Of a DNA stretch of 64,000 nt, positions 8,843 to 18,486 are shown piece by piece (within the stretch, counting starts at the first letter, position 1; the number at the start of each line of letters is the position of its first letter). The notes beneath the pieces were generated by a model. It worked only from the letters and a program-made list of their open reading frames with translations. It searched no databases and was not told the DNA's origin. Origin of the DNA: Parasedimentitalea marina (GTDB lineage Bacteria; Pseudomonadota; Alphaproteobacteria; Rhodobacterales; Rhodobacteraceae); assembly GCF_004006175.1 (NCBI RefSeq), contig NZ_CP033219.1:1426001-1490000 (forward strand). Reading direction: 5' to 3'. The position numbers and the translations under genes are program-made.

Positions 8843-9892
8843 CTATGCTGCGCGGCGCGCCATTTTGGCCTGTACTGTGGCAACTGCAACAGCGTCGGGG
8901 CAGGTGTTTTCCGCCCGGGCCTGAGATAGGATCGCTTGCATGGTCAGGTCCAGGGCCTCCAGCTTTTCTTCGACAAATGCGGCCTGGTCGGAAATGCGTA
9001 GAATTTCAGTGGCGACATTGATAATGCCGCCGCCGTTGGCAACAAAATCGGGCGCATACAGAATGCCTCTGGCGTGCAATGCAAGCCCATCTTGAGGAGA
9101 CGCCAGCTGATTGTTGGCGCCACCTGCCACGATACCGACGTTGAGCTGTGGTATAGTCTCTGGGTTTAGAATGCCACCAATTGCACAGGGTGCAAAAATA
9201 TCCGCCTTGGCCGCATAGATTTGATCCGGTTCAACGGCCGCGGCACCAAATGCGGTCTTGGCTTTGGATATACGTACTGCATCTGTGTCGGTAACAATCA
9301 GGTTTGCCCCTGCTGAACTAAGCTGCGTGCACAAATACCATCCGACGTTGCCCAGACCCTGGACCGCCACTGTTACACCGTCCAAATCGGCACTGCCGCA
9401 ATGGTGCCCTTGCGCCGTGCGAATGGCGTTATAGATGCCGCGTGCGGTGATCGGCGAGGGATCACCACTGGCGAACTCTCCATTGGATAACCCAGCAACA
9501 AAAGGTGTCACCTCGGCCAGATGCCCCATATCAGCGGGGGCCATGCCCATGTCTTCGGCGGTGAAATAGCGCCCCTGCAGGGTGTCGATGGCTCGACCAA
9601 AGGCGTGCAGCAATTCAGGTGTTTTGTCCGTCCCTGGATGACCAATGATCACCGCCTTGCCGCCGCCTAAGGGCAGGCCGGCTGCGGCGTTTTTGTAGGT
9701 CATTCCTTGGCTAAGCCGTTTCACATCGGTCAACGCCTCTTGCGCGCTGGCATAGGGGCGCATCCGCAGCCCGCCGGCAGCCGGGCCAAGCTGGGTCGAG
9801 TGTACAGCAATATATCCAAGCAGCCCGGTGGCAGTGTCTTCGACACAATAGATCTCTTCGTGACTGCTGGCTGGCATCGGTGTGATGATCAT
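8843..9892 (-). CDS. Leu/Glu/Phe/Val-type amino acid dehydrogenase
   Basis: A 349-residue NAD-dependent dehydrogenase. The N-terminal catalytic domain shows the glycine-rich GLPLGGGKAVI with its catalytic lysine and the MTYKNAAAG segment; the Rossmann domain has VQGLGNVGW; VANGGGIINVA is near the C-terminus. Length and motifs fit leucine/valine dehydrogenases, which reversibly deaminate branched-chain amino acids, but the exact substrate is uncertain. ATG 9892 with GGAGGAG upstream is chosen over the longer open frame. It is divergent from an Lrp-type regulator, the classic arrangement for amino-acid-responsive control. Confidence 0.88.
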   Translation of the reverse strand: MIITPMPASSHEEIYCVEDTATGLLGYIAVHSTQLGPAAGGLRMRPYASAQEALTDVKRLSQGMTYKNAAAGLPLGGGKAVIIGHPGTDKTPELLHAFGRAIDTLQGRYFTAEDMGMAPADMGHLAEVTPFVAGLSNGEFASGDPSPITARGIYNAIRTAQGHHCGSADLDGVTVAVQGLGNVGWYLCTQLSSAGANLIVTDTDAVRISKAKTAFGAAAVEPDQIYAAKADIFAPCAIGGILNPETIPQLNVGIVAGGANNQLASPQDGLALHARGILYAPDFVANGGGIINVATEILRISDQAAFVEEKLEALDLTMQAILSQARAENTCPDAVAVATVQAKMARRAA

Positions 9893-10007
9893 TCTATTTG
9901 CTCCTCCATTGCCACTTGATAAACTAGGCCGCGCGCAGGTTTTCGCCAAATCCAGCCGAGTGGTTTGCAAAATTTAGTGATTATCGCTAATTCGAAATTG
10001 AAAAATA

Positions 10008-10017
10008 GGAAATTTCC
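10008..10017. promoter_or_regulatory. GGAAATTTCC palindrome in front of lrp-like gene
   Basis: A perfect 10-bp palindrome overlaps the ribosome site of the regulator gene; the flanking bases (AATTCGAAATTG at 9989-10000) are also AT-rich and partly symmetric. It could be an autoregulatory Lrp site, judged by position only. Confidence 0.35.
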
Positions 10018-10018
10018 A

Positions 10019-10474
10019 ATGGATCCGATAGATAGAAAGATCGTTGCTGAGCTGCAGCTTAACGCCAGGCAAAAGATGGCTGATCTGTCTGAAAAGGTCG
10101 GGTTGTCGCCAACGCCCTGCGCGCGCCGGGTCTCTATCCTCGAGGACGCGGGGGTGATCACTGGGTATTCGGCGCGGGTGAATCAGACGAAACTGGGACT
10201 ACCGATAACGATTTTCGTAACGGTTGAACTGGAGAGGCAGGCCAGCGATGCCATTGCTGCCTTTGAGAGATCTGTGCAGGCTTTTGATGAAGTGATGGAA
10301 TGCTATCTGATGACTGGAAGTCGCGATATTTTACTGCGGGTGGTGTCGCGTGATCTGACCAGCTTTGATGAGTTTCTGGAGCACCATCTTCTGCGTGTGC
10401 CGGGCATACGTTCTACACAATCCAGCTTTACCCTACGTACAATGATCCAGCGCAACACCTTGCCTTCGGGATAG
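10019..10474 (+). CDS. Lrp/AsnC-family transcriptional regulator
   Basis: A 151-residue regulator: N-terminal winged helix-turn-helix (DRKIVAELQLNARQKMADL ... SPTPCARRV) and a C-terminal RAM domain that binds amino acids and drives octamer formation (GSRDILLRVVSRDL). ATG 10019 is preceded by AGGAA. Its divergent partner is the amino acid dehydrogenase at 8843, which it probably controls in response to a branched-chain or similar amino acid; this is inferred from position and from the common bkdR/ldh-type pairing. Confidence 0.92.
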   Translation: MDPIDRKIVAELQLNARQKMADLSEKVGLSPTPCARRVSILEDAGVITGYSARVNQTKLGLPITIFVTVELERQASDAIAAFERSVQAFDEVMECYLMTGSRDILLRVVSRDLTSFDEFLEHHLLRVPGIRSTQSSFTLRTMIQRNTLPSG

Positions 10475-10478
10475 ATTG

Positions 10479-10526
10479 GCGCCCAATTGACGGCTGTTAG
10501 AGTTGGCTACATCGACAATTGAGCGC
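10479..10526. repeat. Inverted repeat after the Lrp-type gene
   Basis: GCGCCCAATTG (10479-10489) and CAATTGAGCGC (10516-10526) are inverted copies with one mismatch, spaced 26 bases. It may end the regulator transcript, although no T-run follows. Confidence 0.4.
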
Positions 10527-10678
10527 TGACTTAGCGGCGAATTGTACGTATTTTGGCAACAATACTGCGTTAATGGGTGTTAACGGGCTTGATATTGGCC
10601 TGTTGTTGGCGCGGAACCGGAAACCGAGGTATGATCAGGTGTAGTTTAAAAAAACACACGCAAACCACGGGGCAAACC

Positions 10679-11188
10679 ATGGCAACGAGCACGACAAAGC
10701 GCAGCAGTGCAGGCAAATCCGTCACTTCAGGAACCACGACTGCCAAAACCACCACTCCGAAAACGCCTTCCCGGGCCGGATCCACACCTGGTCCTAAAGC
10801 TTCTCCCAAAGTGGCCAAAGTTGTGCCGACCGAAGCCGCCCGGGTGGTAGACCCAGTCGTTTCGGAGCCTCCCGTTGACGCAGCAGATCTGCCGATGCGA
10901 AAAAAAGAGCTTATAGACCTGGTTGTTGAACGGTCCGGTATCAAGAAGAAAGACGCTAAACCCGTCGTTGAAGCGATGCTTGCTGTACTTGGCGAGGCGG
11001 TTGGCCGCGGCCGCGAACTGAATATGCAGCCACTGGGGAAACTGCGCATAAATCGCAGCATAGAGCGGAGTAATGGCCGGATCGTTGTGTGCAAATTGCG
11101 GCAAAGCACTGCCACAACTGAAAATTCAACCGCAGCAGATAACACAACTGTTGGACCCATTGTAGAAGATGGAGCCGGTTTCCCATAG
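10679..11188 (+). CDS. HU-family DNA-binding protein with basic N-terminal extension
   Basis: A 169-residue protein. Residues about 1-70 are a low-complexity Thr/Ser/Lys/Pro/Ala tract; the HU/IHF-like domain follows (RKKELIDLVVERSGIKKKDAKP ... LGKLRINR). The DNA-grasping beta arms look shortened compared with standard 90-residue HU. Such histone-H1-like tailed HU variants are nucleoid proteins. ATG 10679 is chosen because it begins the basic tract; the frame is open upstream but that part looks non-coding. No operon partners. Confidence 0.78.
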   Translation: MATSTTKRSSAGKSVTSGTTTAKTTTPKTPSRAGSTPGPKASPKVAKVVPTEAARVVDPVVSEPPVDAADLPMRKKELIDLVVERSGIKKKDAKPVVEAMLAVLGEAVGRGRELNMQPLGKLRINRSIERSNGRIVVCKLRQSTATTENSTAADNTTVGPIVEDGAGFP

Positions 11189-11481
11189 GGGCGGTTAGGT
11201 CCAGAACAGCGCGTAACCCTGACTGCTGAAGACCAACAAAGAAGTGTAGTGTGGCATCCTACAGCTACCCGAAACCGGGGCATGAATGCTTCGGTTCGGC
11301 GCAAGGGGCGGCTTGCACCTCCGGATTATGGCCAGCTGAAGGCTCTCAATAACCGTTGTGTCGTCGGATCGCAGCCCGCTGTGACAGCTGTGTGAACCGT
11401 TCCAGACCGCCATCTCGCTCGCGGCTACTGTGTGGTCTTGGCCATGTGTCCTGAAGCTAGAGGTGGCAAAGGGCTTTCTAA
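11189..11481. other. Intergenic region without visible gene
   Basis: Together with the hairpin after it, this 330-base gap between convergent genes shows no recognisable gene. An open frame on the minus strand exists but has no start signal or recognisable motif. Confidence 0.4.
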
Positions 11482-11517
11482 TCTGCCTCCAAAGCGCGAA
11501 TAACCTTTGGAGGCAGA
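11482..11517. terminator. Strong hairpin between HU-like and GFA genes
   Basis: CTGCCTCCAAAG and CTTTGGAGGCAG pair perfectly, extended by one T-A pair to 13 bp, around a loop of 10 bases. It lies 5 bases past the GFA stop codon. There is no real T-run on either side, so it may act as a stabilising hairpin as well as a terminator. Confidence 0.65.
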
Positions 11518-11522
11518 AAGAC

Positions 11523-11930
11523 TTAACCCGGCATCTTCTCAAAGGCTGGTAGGCTGTCTTGGAGGACAGTCGCCTTCATTTTGCTCGACGTATAAACATT
11601 CACCTTCGGGGCGAATTCTTCATGTTCGTTGATGAGACCGGCGCGCAAGCCAAGCATGCCCGCGCGAGCAGAATTCTGTGTGAACAGTGGCGTTCCACAT
11701 GTGCCGCAAAAATGCTTGGTCATCGTGGTGCCTGCATCTGAATCGTGTTGGTAAGTTTTTGGCGTGCCGATGATTTTCACATCGTCCTGTTTCATAAACA
11801 TCAGTGTGGCATAGGCGCTGCCCGTGGATTGACGGCATGCGGTGCAGTGGCAGTTTGCCATGACCGGCACCTCACCATCGGCTTCAAATGAGATGTCACC
11901 ACAGAGGCATTTGCCGGTTAGTTTTGTCAT
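11523..11930 (-). CDS. GFA / CENP-V-like zinc protein
   Basis: A 135-residue protein of the glutathione-dependent formaldehyde-activating family. The zinc ligands are seen as CLCG at residues 8-11, the CHCTAC cluster near residue 30 and CGTCGTP near residue 80. The family fold is clear, but most members have no proven enzymatic role, so formaldehyde activation should not be assumed. ATG 11930 with AAGGAAAG upstream begins at the conserved N-terminus; the longer open frame is rejected. No cotranscribed neighbours. Confidence 0.88.
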   Translation of the reverse strand: MTKLTGKCLCGDISFEADGEVPVMANCHCTACRQSTGSAYATLMFMKQDDVKIIGTPKTYQHDSDAGTTMTKHFCGTCGTPLFTQNSARAGMLGLRAGLINEHEEFAPKVNVYTSSKMKATVLQDSLPAFEKMPG

Positions 11931-12259
11931 GGGCTTTCCTTCGAGTATGGGCTTCCTTGCCATCATGAGATTAGGGAAATTACAATGATCATCAAGGGCA
12001 GAGAAAGGGCTTGAGCGGTTGGACTTGGCTGGAGTCGCCATGCACGTCTTGGCGCCGCTAAAGCTGCAAAGGTGGCATTTGGGGGCAAAAATTTACTTCT
12101 GGACGCCTCTGTTGACAAAGTCACTTCGTGTCTTAGCATTAAGCCGATCTAGGCGGATTTGGTGGAATATGACTTACCCTATGTACGGCTCCAACCCAAG
12201 TAAACGACATGCTGGTGATGCGAATGTTTTTTTGTCCGGAGTGAAAATTTGGGTCGGTT
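11931..12259. other. Intergenic region without visible gene
   Basis: This 329-base divergent region must hold the promoters of the GFA gene and the kinase. It becomes more AT-rich toward 12240. No gene, RNA or clear operator is seen. Confidence 0.4.
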
Positions 12260-14578
12260 ATGGTCACTAATGGGGATTGGATAAAATACCTTGCCGCTAA
12301 AAGGCTGTGGATACCGCCAACTATCGCATGCATAGTGTTGGCAGTGGTTTCGCAGTATAATTTCCTTGCATTTCACACATTGGCAGAACTGACGACAATA
12401 TGCATTTCGTATGTCGTTTTCTCTCTGGGGTGGTCCACTTATGGATTTTCAAGGAATACATTCCTAATTTTTTTTGCATGTGGCTACTTTTGGGTCGGCT
12501 CGCTTGACATTTTGCACACCTTTGTCTTTCCAGGAGTGGACATATTTACTGAAGGTAATGCAAATTTATCCCTACAGTTTTGGATTGTCAGTCGGTATCT
12601 AGAGGCATTGTTATTCCTTGTGGCTCCATTTGTCTTGATGAGGGGCAACAATCCATACGCAATATTTATTGCGATTGGTTTGACCTCAGTGGTTTTTACC
12701 ACACTTATATCCCTGGGTGGATTTCCAATCACCATTATCGACGGGCAGGGTCTTACGGATTTTAAGATCTATAGCGAATACATTATTGTGTTAATGCTGA
12801 CGATTGCAGTCTTTGGTATCTATAGTCAGAGGAATGAAATTGATACTGAAGAACTGACTCTGGTTGTTGCTGCCATAATGTTTACAATGTTTGCGGAAAT
12901 TTCTTTTACTTTGTATGATAAGATACTTGCGTCGCATTTCGTGATACTGGGGCATCTTCTTAAGATTTATTCGTTTTGGTTTATTTTCCAAGCTATCGTC
13001 ATTACTAACTTAAGAAAGCCCTATGCGAATATCAAAAGGGCAGAAGAAAACCTGTCTTTTCATATCCGAAACACTCCATTAGGATGCATTTCCTGGGGTC
13101 GCGACTTTCGTATCACTGAGTGGAATAAATCAGCGGAGAAAATATTTGGGTATTCTGCCGGCGAAGTGATCGGGCGCCACGCATCCGGAACCATTTTGCC
13201 TGCAGGAATAATCGATGAGATAAATAAGGTTTTCCAATTGCTTCTTGATAACAAAGGAGGCATCCGATCCACAAACGAGAACCTTACCAAAGATGGTAAA
13301 ACGATCATCTGTGATTGGCACAACACTCCGATTGTGGATGAAAACGGTGAGGTAAGTGGCATTGCATCTCTTGTTCATGATCTCACTGACCGCAAGAATC
13401 TTGAAGATCAACTTCGTCATGCCCAACGCATGGAAGCGGTCGGTCAATTGACTGGTGGTGTAGCTCACGATTTTAACAACCTTCTGGCAATCATGCTGGG
13501 CAGTGCTGAAATGTTAGAGGATCTGGCAGGTGACAACACAGAGGCAAAAGAGTTTACCGATAATATCAAGTCAGCAGTTTTTCGAGGGTCATCTCTGACT
13601 GGCAGATTGTTGGCATTTTCACGCCAGGCGCAGCTTGCGCCGGTATCGGCTGATGTTGGGGAATTGATCGATGGACTTAATGACATTCTTCAAAGGTCCC
13701 TGGGGGAGACGGTTGATCTAAAGATCGAAGATACAGCTGGCCTGTGGCCTGCGATGATAGATACACACCAGTTTGAAAACGCCTTGGTGAATTTGGTTTT
13801 GAATGCTCGGGACGCCATGCCTCAGGGTGGTATACTTACCATCGAAGCTGCCAATGTTACCTTGGATGAAGCAAATGCAGGGCAATACGAAGAAATGAGG
13901 CCCGGACATTACGTAGAGGTCGTGGTGAGCGATACCGGTGCCGGAATTGAACCCAATATAAAGTCGAAGGTGTTCGAACCGTTCTTCACGACGAAAGAGG
14001 TGGGCAAGGGCAGTGGCCTTGGGCTCAGCATGGTTTTCGGGTTCGTCAAACAATCAAACGGACACATTACAATCTACAGTGAAGTTGACCACGGCACGTC
14101 GGTAAAACTCTATTTACCGCGATCCGAAGATGGGTTCATCGAAACGGAACAAGCACACGAAGACATTAAACACACTCAGGGATCGGGACGCATTCTCGTT
14201 GTCGAGGATGCCTCTGATGTTCGTAAGATTTCAGTCGCCTTTCTGAGTGACCTGGGGTTTGATGTTATAGAGGCCGGGAATGGCGCCGAGGCAATTGGTT
14301 ACCTGGAAACAGGTGAATCTTTTGACTTATTGTTCACAGACGTCGTTTTGCCCGGTGGAATGAACGGTGCTGAAATTGCCGAAGCTGCCAGACGTTTACA
14401 GCCCAATATCAAGGTCCTGTACACCAGTGGATACTCCGAGAACGCTGTCATTCATAAGCTGAACTTGGACCGGGGCATGATGTTGATAAGAAAGCCGTTT
14501 CTACGTGCCGAGTTGCTGGAGAAGGTAAATAAAGTACTCAGCAATGAGGCCACTGACCATTACGCGCCTCCTTCTTAA
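12260..14578 (+). CDS. MASE3 hybrid sensor histidine kinase/response regulator
   Basis: A 772-residue membrane kinase. Residues about 15-260 form seven or so helices resembling the MASE3 sensor module (DILHTFVFPGVD, FWIVSRYLEALLFLVAP). A PAS domain follows (about 265-385), then the HisKA dimerisation helix with phospho-accepting His403 in GGVAHDFNN, an HATPase domain with NLVLNARDAM, DTGAGIE and GKGSGLGLSM, and a receiver domain whose acceptor is Asp694 in LLFTDVVLPGG. The layout is that of FixL/blr-type hybrid kinases whose receiver may control the kinase. No separate output regulator is adjacent. The membrane part is AT-richer than the flanking genes. Confidence 0.88.
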   Translation: MVTNGDWIKYLAAKRLWIPPTIACIVLAVVSQYNFLAFHTLAELTTICISYVVFSLGWSTYGFSRNTFLIFFACGYFWVGSLDILHTFVFPGVDIFTEGNANLSLQFWIVSRYLEALLFLVAPFVLMRGNNPYAIFIAIGLTSVVFTTLISLGGFPITIIDGQGLTDFKIYSEYIIVLMLTIAVFGIYSQRNEIDTEELTLVVAAIMFTMFAEISFTLYDKILASHFVILGHLLKIYSFWFIFQAIVITNLRKPYANIKRAEENLSFHIRNTPLGCISWGRDFRITEWNKSAEKIFGYSAGEVIGRHASGTILPAGIIDEINKVFQLLLDNKGGIRSTNENLTKDGKTIICDWHNTPIVDENGEVSGIASLVHDLTDRKNLEDQLRHAQRMEAVGQLTGGVAHDFNNLLAIMLGSAEMLEDLAGDNTEAKEFTDNIKSAVFRGSSLTGRLLAFSRQAQLAPVSADVGELIDGLNDILQRSLGETVDLKIEDTAGLWPAMIDTHQFENALVNLVLNARDAMPQGGILTIEAANVTLDEANAGQYEEMRPGHYVEVVVSDTGAGIEPNIKSKVFEPFFTTKEVGKGSGLGLSMVFGFVKQSNGHITIYSEVDHGTSVKLYLPRSEDGFIETEQAHEDIKHTQGSGRILVVEDASDVRKISVAFLSDLGFDVIEAGNGAEAIGYLETGESFDLLFTDVVLPGGMNGAEIAEAARRLQPNIKVLYTSGYSENAVIHKLNLDRGMMLIRKPFLRAELLEKVNKVLSNEATDHYAPPS

Positions 14579-14729
14579 CACCTGAATTCCGATCGTTTCT
14601 TTTTACTGTTTTGGATCTTTGGTGCGTCACCATCTCGTGAAACGCTTAACCGTTGAATTGACGCGGGTTGGGGTTGCTGGCTAACTGATACTATATCGCC
14701 CCTTAGTTTTCCGAATGGATGAGACCGAC

Positions 14730-15242
14730 ATGAGCAATTCCTCTGCCCTTAAGGGGGCATCTGGTGCCTTTCCTGCATTCAACGCGCATACTCTTGGCTT
14801 GATGTTCATTTCCGGATTTTTTGCAACGGTTGCATTTGATCTATGGGGACAGACACTTAGCCCGGCTTTGGGGTTTGCTAACCTGTCACCGCATGGGCTG
14901 GCCAAAAGCCTGCTGGGCCGCCTTGGCTTACCGAACGGTGATTTCGCAGGGTATTTTGTGCATTTCTACCTTGTTGGGCTTATTGGTTATCCTGTTGGTT
15001 GGCTCTTTATTTTCGCACCTATTTGGCAGCGTGTCATTGGACAGACACATTGGCTGTTGTCGTCGGCGATTTATGGGTTTGGCCTTTGGTTGTTTGCGAT
15101 TGGCGGCATCACTGCCATTGCAGGGCTGCCCTTGTTTCTGAACTTCACCGGCATCACCTGGGTCGCCCTGGTTGGTCACGTTCTTTATGGCATCGTGATG
15201 GTGATGTGCCTGCAGATCATCGAGCGCCCTAAGCACAAATAG
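14730..15242 (+). CDS. Conserved-looking polytopic membrane protein, unknown function
   Basis: A product of about 170 residues with four predicted membrane helices (HTLGLMFISGFFATVAFDLWG; FYLVGLIGYPVGWLFIF; YGFGLWLFAIGGITAIAGL; VALVGHVLYGIVMVMCL). I do not recognise a named family; it resembles small integral proteins often called DUF6789-like, but that is weak. An alternative ATG lies 15 bases upstream (14715). A single gene between the kinase and glnE, with no terminator seen. Confidence 0.65.
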   Translation: MSNSSALKGASGAFPAFNAHTLGLMFISGFFATVAFDLWGQTLSPALGFANLSPHGLAKSLLGRLGLPNGDFAGYFVHFYLVGLIGYPVGWLFIFAPIWQRVIGQTHWLLSSAIYGFGLWLFAIGGITAIAGLPLFLNFTGITWVALVGHVLYGIVMVMCLQIIERPKHK

Positions 15243-15425
15243 AACCCACGTGACCACATCGCGGGGAAGGCCGGATGGCCAGAGTGAAAGCCGGTATACA
15301 AACTGCCTTTTTAAGACCGCTAAGGACCTAGCATAGACTGCGTATTTCCGGCGTGACATATTGCTTTATGTGGTTTCAACCTGAGGTTTGATGCATTGAC
15401 GCGGCCCTCTCAGCAGAACAATTAT

Positions 15426-18230
15426 ATGGGTATGAATACCACTTTGAACATAACCCGTCTGCCGCGCCCCTTTGATACTGAATTGGGAGCTGAGGTCAGA
15501 ACGTTGGTACCCGCCCTGGATGGCGAAATGGCGGCGCTGGTTAGCGGTGCGGCTGGCTCTAGTCCCTTTCTGAAAGAGCTAATCGGGCGCGAGGCGGACT
15601 GGCTGGAAGAGGCACTTGCGGATCCTGAGGCCGCAGTGGCGCAGGTGTTTGAATTTTGCCGGACCTTGCCGCTGGATCAGATCAAGCCGGGACTGCGCCA
15701 GGCTAAGCGGCGGGTGGCGTTGATTACCGCGTTGGCAGATCTAAGCGGCGGATGGGCCCTGGAGCAGGTCACCCGGGTGCTGGCTGATTTTGGTGCCTTG
15801 GCTGCAGATGTTGCGATCAAGGCTGAAATCGAAGCGCTGATCCGGCGTAACAAATTGCCGGGCATGGATGAAGATGACATTGCCACTGCCGGGGGTTTGA
15901 GCATTCTGGCTATGGGCAAGATGGGCGCTTATGAGCTGAACTACAGCTCGGACATCGACCTGATATGCCTGTTTGACGAAACCCGGTTTGACCCGGATGA
16001 TTTTCAACTGGCCCGTCAAAGCATGGTACGCGCTACGCGTAATATGTGTGCGACGCTTAGCGACCGCACCGAAGATGGTTATGTGTTTCGCACCGACCTG
16101 CGTCTGCGTCCGGACCCTTCCGTCACCCCGGTATGTCTGGCGATGGAGGCCGCCGAGCGCTATTATGAAAGCCTGGGACGCACCTGGGAACGGACCGCTT
16201 ATATTAAGGCGCGCGCCTGTGCCGGTGACATTGCTGCGGGCGAGCGGTTTTTGAAGACGCTGAAACCGTTCGTCTGGCGTCGTCACTTGGATTTTGCTGC
16301 CATTCAAGACGCCCATGAAATGCGGCTCCGTATTCGCGAAAACAAGGGGGTGGGGGGGGCAATCGTGGTTCCGGGGCATGATATGAAACTGGGCCGGGGG
16401 GGCATTCGTGAAATCGAGTTTTTCACCCAGACCCGTCAGTTGATCGCTGGTGGCCGCGACGAAAGCCTGCGCCTGCGGGGCACCGTCGAGGGGCTGGCCG
16501 CATTGGCCAATCGCGACTGGGTTGCGACCGAAGTTGCCGCAAAACTGACTGAACATTACCGCGCCCATCGCGAGGTCGAGCATCGTATTCAGATGATCCA
16601 TGATGCCCAAACCCATCGCATGCCCAAAACCGAAGAAGGTCTGGCACGGGTGGCATGCTTGATGGATCTTGATCCCGCTGCCCTGATCAGCCAGATCGAA
16701 TCCCGCCTGACAGAGGTACATGGGCTGACCGAAGACTTCTTTGCCCCGGACAATGGAACGGGCGCTACCCCTTTGCTCTCGCAAGAGCTGAACGGCGATG
16801 TCATTGCGCGCTGGCCAACTTATCCGGCGTTACGATCTGCGCGCGGTGCTCGGATTTTCGAACGACTTAAGCCTGAACTGCTAGCGCGGTTGAGTAAAAC
16901 CGCCAAGCCGTCTGAGGCGCTGATGGCGCTGGATGGTTTTTTGGCGGGACTGCCTGCTGGGGTGCAGCTGTTCTCGCTGCTCGAAGCCAATCCGCAACTG
17001 ATTGATCTACTTGTCGACATTGCTGGAACATCCCCGACGTTGGCCAGCCACCTTTCGCGAAACTCGGCGGTGTTCGATGCTGTAATTGGTGGGTCATTCT
17101 TTGATGATTGGCCCGGCACTGCGGCCTTACAGGCAGATTTATCGCTAAGACTATCGCAGGAAACCGACTATGAGGCGCAGCTGGATGGTGCTCGACGCTG
17201 GTGCAAGGAATGGCACTTTCGCATTGGTGTGCACTTTTTGCGGGGATTGACCAGCGCTCAAGACAGCGGCGCGCATTATGCCCAACTGGCAGAGGCGGTG
17301 ATTGCCGCGTTATGTCCTGTTGTGGTCGCGCAGTTTGCCAGCAAACATGGCCCGCCGCCGGGTCGCGGGGCGGCGGTTTTGGCGATGGGATCACTGGGGT
17401 CGGGGCAGATAAACGCGCAGTCTGACCTGGATATCATAGTGATTTATGATCCTCTGGGTGAAGACATGTCACAGGGTAAGCGGTCACTGGCCACGCGGCC
17501 ATATTATGCCCGCATGACGCAGGCGCTGATCACGGCACTGACCGCACCGATGGCGCAGGGGCGGTTGTACGAGGTCGACATGCGGTTGCGACCTTCGGGA
17601 TCAAAAGGGCCGGTGGCGACCAGCTGGGGCAGTTTCACTCATTATCAAAAGAACGAGGCCTGGGTCTGGGAACACTTGGCACTGACACGCGCCCGTGTGG
17701 TGGCCGGGGCCCCTGAACTGGCCCAAGATATAGAAAAATTCCGCAAGGATGTTTTGTCCGCGCCGCGCGACCGGGTTAAAATCTTGACCGAGATGGCCGA
17801 GATGCGCAGGCGCCTCGCGACGGCCAAGACGCCTGATGGTGTTTGGGATGCCAAGGTTGGCGGTGGGCGTATGTTGGATATTGAGCTGACTTCACAAGTC
17901 GGTGCCCTGCTAGAAGGAAATACAATTCAGAACGTTGGGGCTGGTTTGCAAGCAACCGTCGCAAGTGGCTGGCTGCAGGTCGCGGACGCGACATATTTGC
18001 ACGGTAGCTATGATTTATTCTGGTCCGTGCAAACAGCGGCACGATTGCTGTCCAGTACTGGGATAAACACTGCCAATCTGGGCGAGGGCGGCGCGCAGTT
18101 TCTGTGCCGGAGCACTGGGTTTGACAGCCTGGAGCATTTGCAGGATGAGTTGGAACGAAGATACGAGGCTTGCAACACGCTGATTGCGTCGGCCCTGAAA
18201 CGAGAAGGCGCAACTCTTGACCAAGATTGA
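15426..18230 (+). CDS. glnE: Bifunctional glutamine synthetase adenylyltransferase/removase
   Basis: A product of about 934 residues that attaches AMP to and removes it from glutamine synthetase in response to PII, so tuning nitrogen assimilation. It has two nucleotidyltransferase domains: the N-terminal deadenylylating one with NYSSDIDLICLFDE near residue 175 and the C-terminal adenylylating one with NAQSDLDIIVIYD near residue 668. Between them lies the PII-responsive helical region. Length fits the family (about 945). The start is uncertain: ATG 15426 or 15432 fits, and a TTG at 15396 has GAGG upstream. Confidence 0.95.
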   Translation: MGMNTTLNITRLPRPFDTELGAEVRTLVPALDGEMAALVSGAAGSSPFLKELIGREADWLEEALADPEAAVAQVFEFCRTLPLDQIKPGLRQAKRRVALITALADLSGGWALEQVTRVLADFGALAADVAIKAEIEALIRRNKLPGMDEDDIATAGGLSILAMGKMGAYELNYSSDIDLICLFDETRFDPDDFQLARQSMVRATRNMCATLSDRTEDGYVFRTDLRLRPDPSVTPVCLAMEAAERYYESLGRTWERTAYIKARACAGDIAAGERFLKTLKPFVWRRHLDFAAIQDAHEMRLRIRENKGVGGAIVVPGHDMKLGRGGIREIEFFTQTRQLIAGGRDESLRLRGTVEGLAALANRDWVATEVAAKLTEHYRAHREVEHRIQMIHDAQTHRMPKTEEGLARVACLMDLDPAALISQIESRLTEVHGLTEDFFAPDNGTGATPLLSQELNGDVIARWPTYPALRSARGARIFERLKPELLARLSKTAKPSEALMALDGFLAGLPAGVQLFSLLEANPQLIDLLVDIAGTSPTLASHLSRNSAVFDAVIGGSFFDDWPGTAALQADLSLRLSQETDYEAQLDGARRWCKEWHFRIGVHFLRGLTSAQDSGAHYAQLAEAVIAALCPVVVAQFASKHGPPPGRGAAVLAMGSLGSGQINAQSDLDIIVIYDPLGEDMSQGKRSLATRPYYARMTQALITALTAPMAQGRLYEVDMRLRPSGSKGPVATSWGSFTHYQKNEAWVWEHLALTRARVVAGAPELAQDIEKFRKDVLSAPRDRVKILTEMAEMRRRLATAKTPDGVWDAKVGGGRMLDIELTSQVGALLEGNTIQNVGAGLQATVASGWLQVADATYLHGSYDLFWSVQTAARLLSSTGINTANLGEGGAQFLCRSTGFDSLEHLQDELERRYEACNTLIASALKREGATLDQD

Positions 18231-18249
18231 ACTGGACCCAAAGTCACTG

Positions 18250-18486
18250 ATGAATGATGCCTATCACATCGATGGTATAACACCGTCCGAGTGCCGCAGC
18301 ATTTTTCTGGACTGGGCCCTAAGTCTCCCTGCTGGACAAGACAGTGCATCAGCGATCCATGTCATCCTGGCGAAGTATGGCGCCACGAATCCGGACCACC
18401 CGATGACCGAAGTCTTGCACCAAGGATTGCAAGCGGCAGCAAAACCCACACGCCGCGGCGGTTGGCGTGGGCGTAAACGGGACTGA
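18250..18486 (+). CDS. Small conserved-looking protein, unknown function
   Basis: A protein of about 78 residues directly after glnE: an acidic N-terminal part with SECRSIFLDWALSLP and a basic tail (RRGGWRGRKRD). I recall similar small proteins in related bacteria but no function. A TTG start at 18217 would overlap the end of glnE by 14 bases; ATG 18250 starts 20 bases after the glnE stop. Either way it is probably translated from the glnE transcript. Confidence 0.6.
   Translation: MNDAYHIDGITPSECRSIFLDWALSLPAGQDSASAIHVILAKYGATNPDHPMTEVLHQGLQAAAKPTRRGGWRGRKRD

Noticed and set aside
15741..16784. Long minus-strand open frame of 347 codons inside glnE
   Set aside because: It is antisense to the clear glnE coding sequence; it has no motif and follows the codon pattern of the opposite strand.
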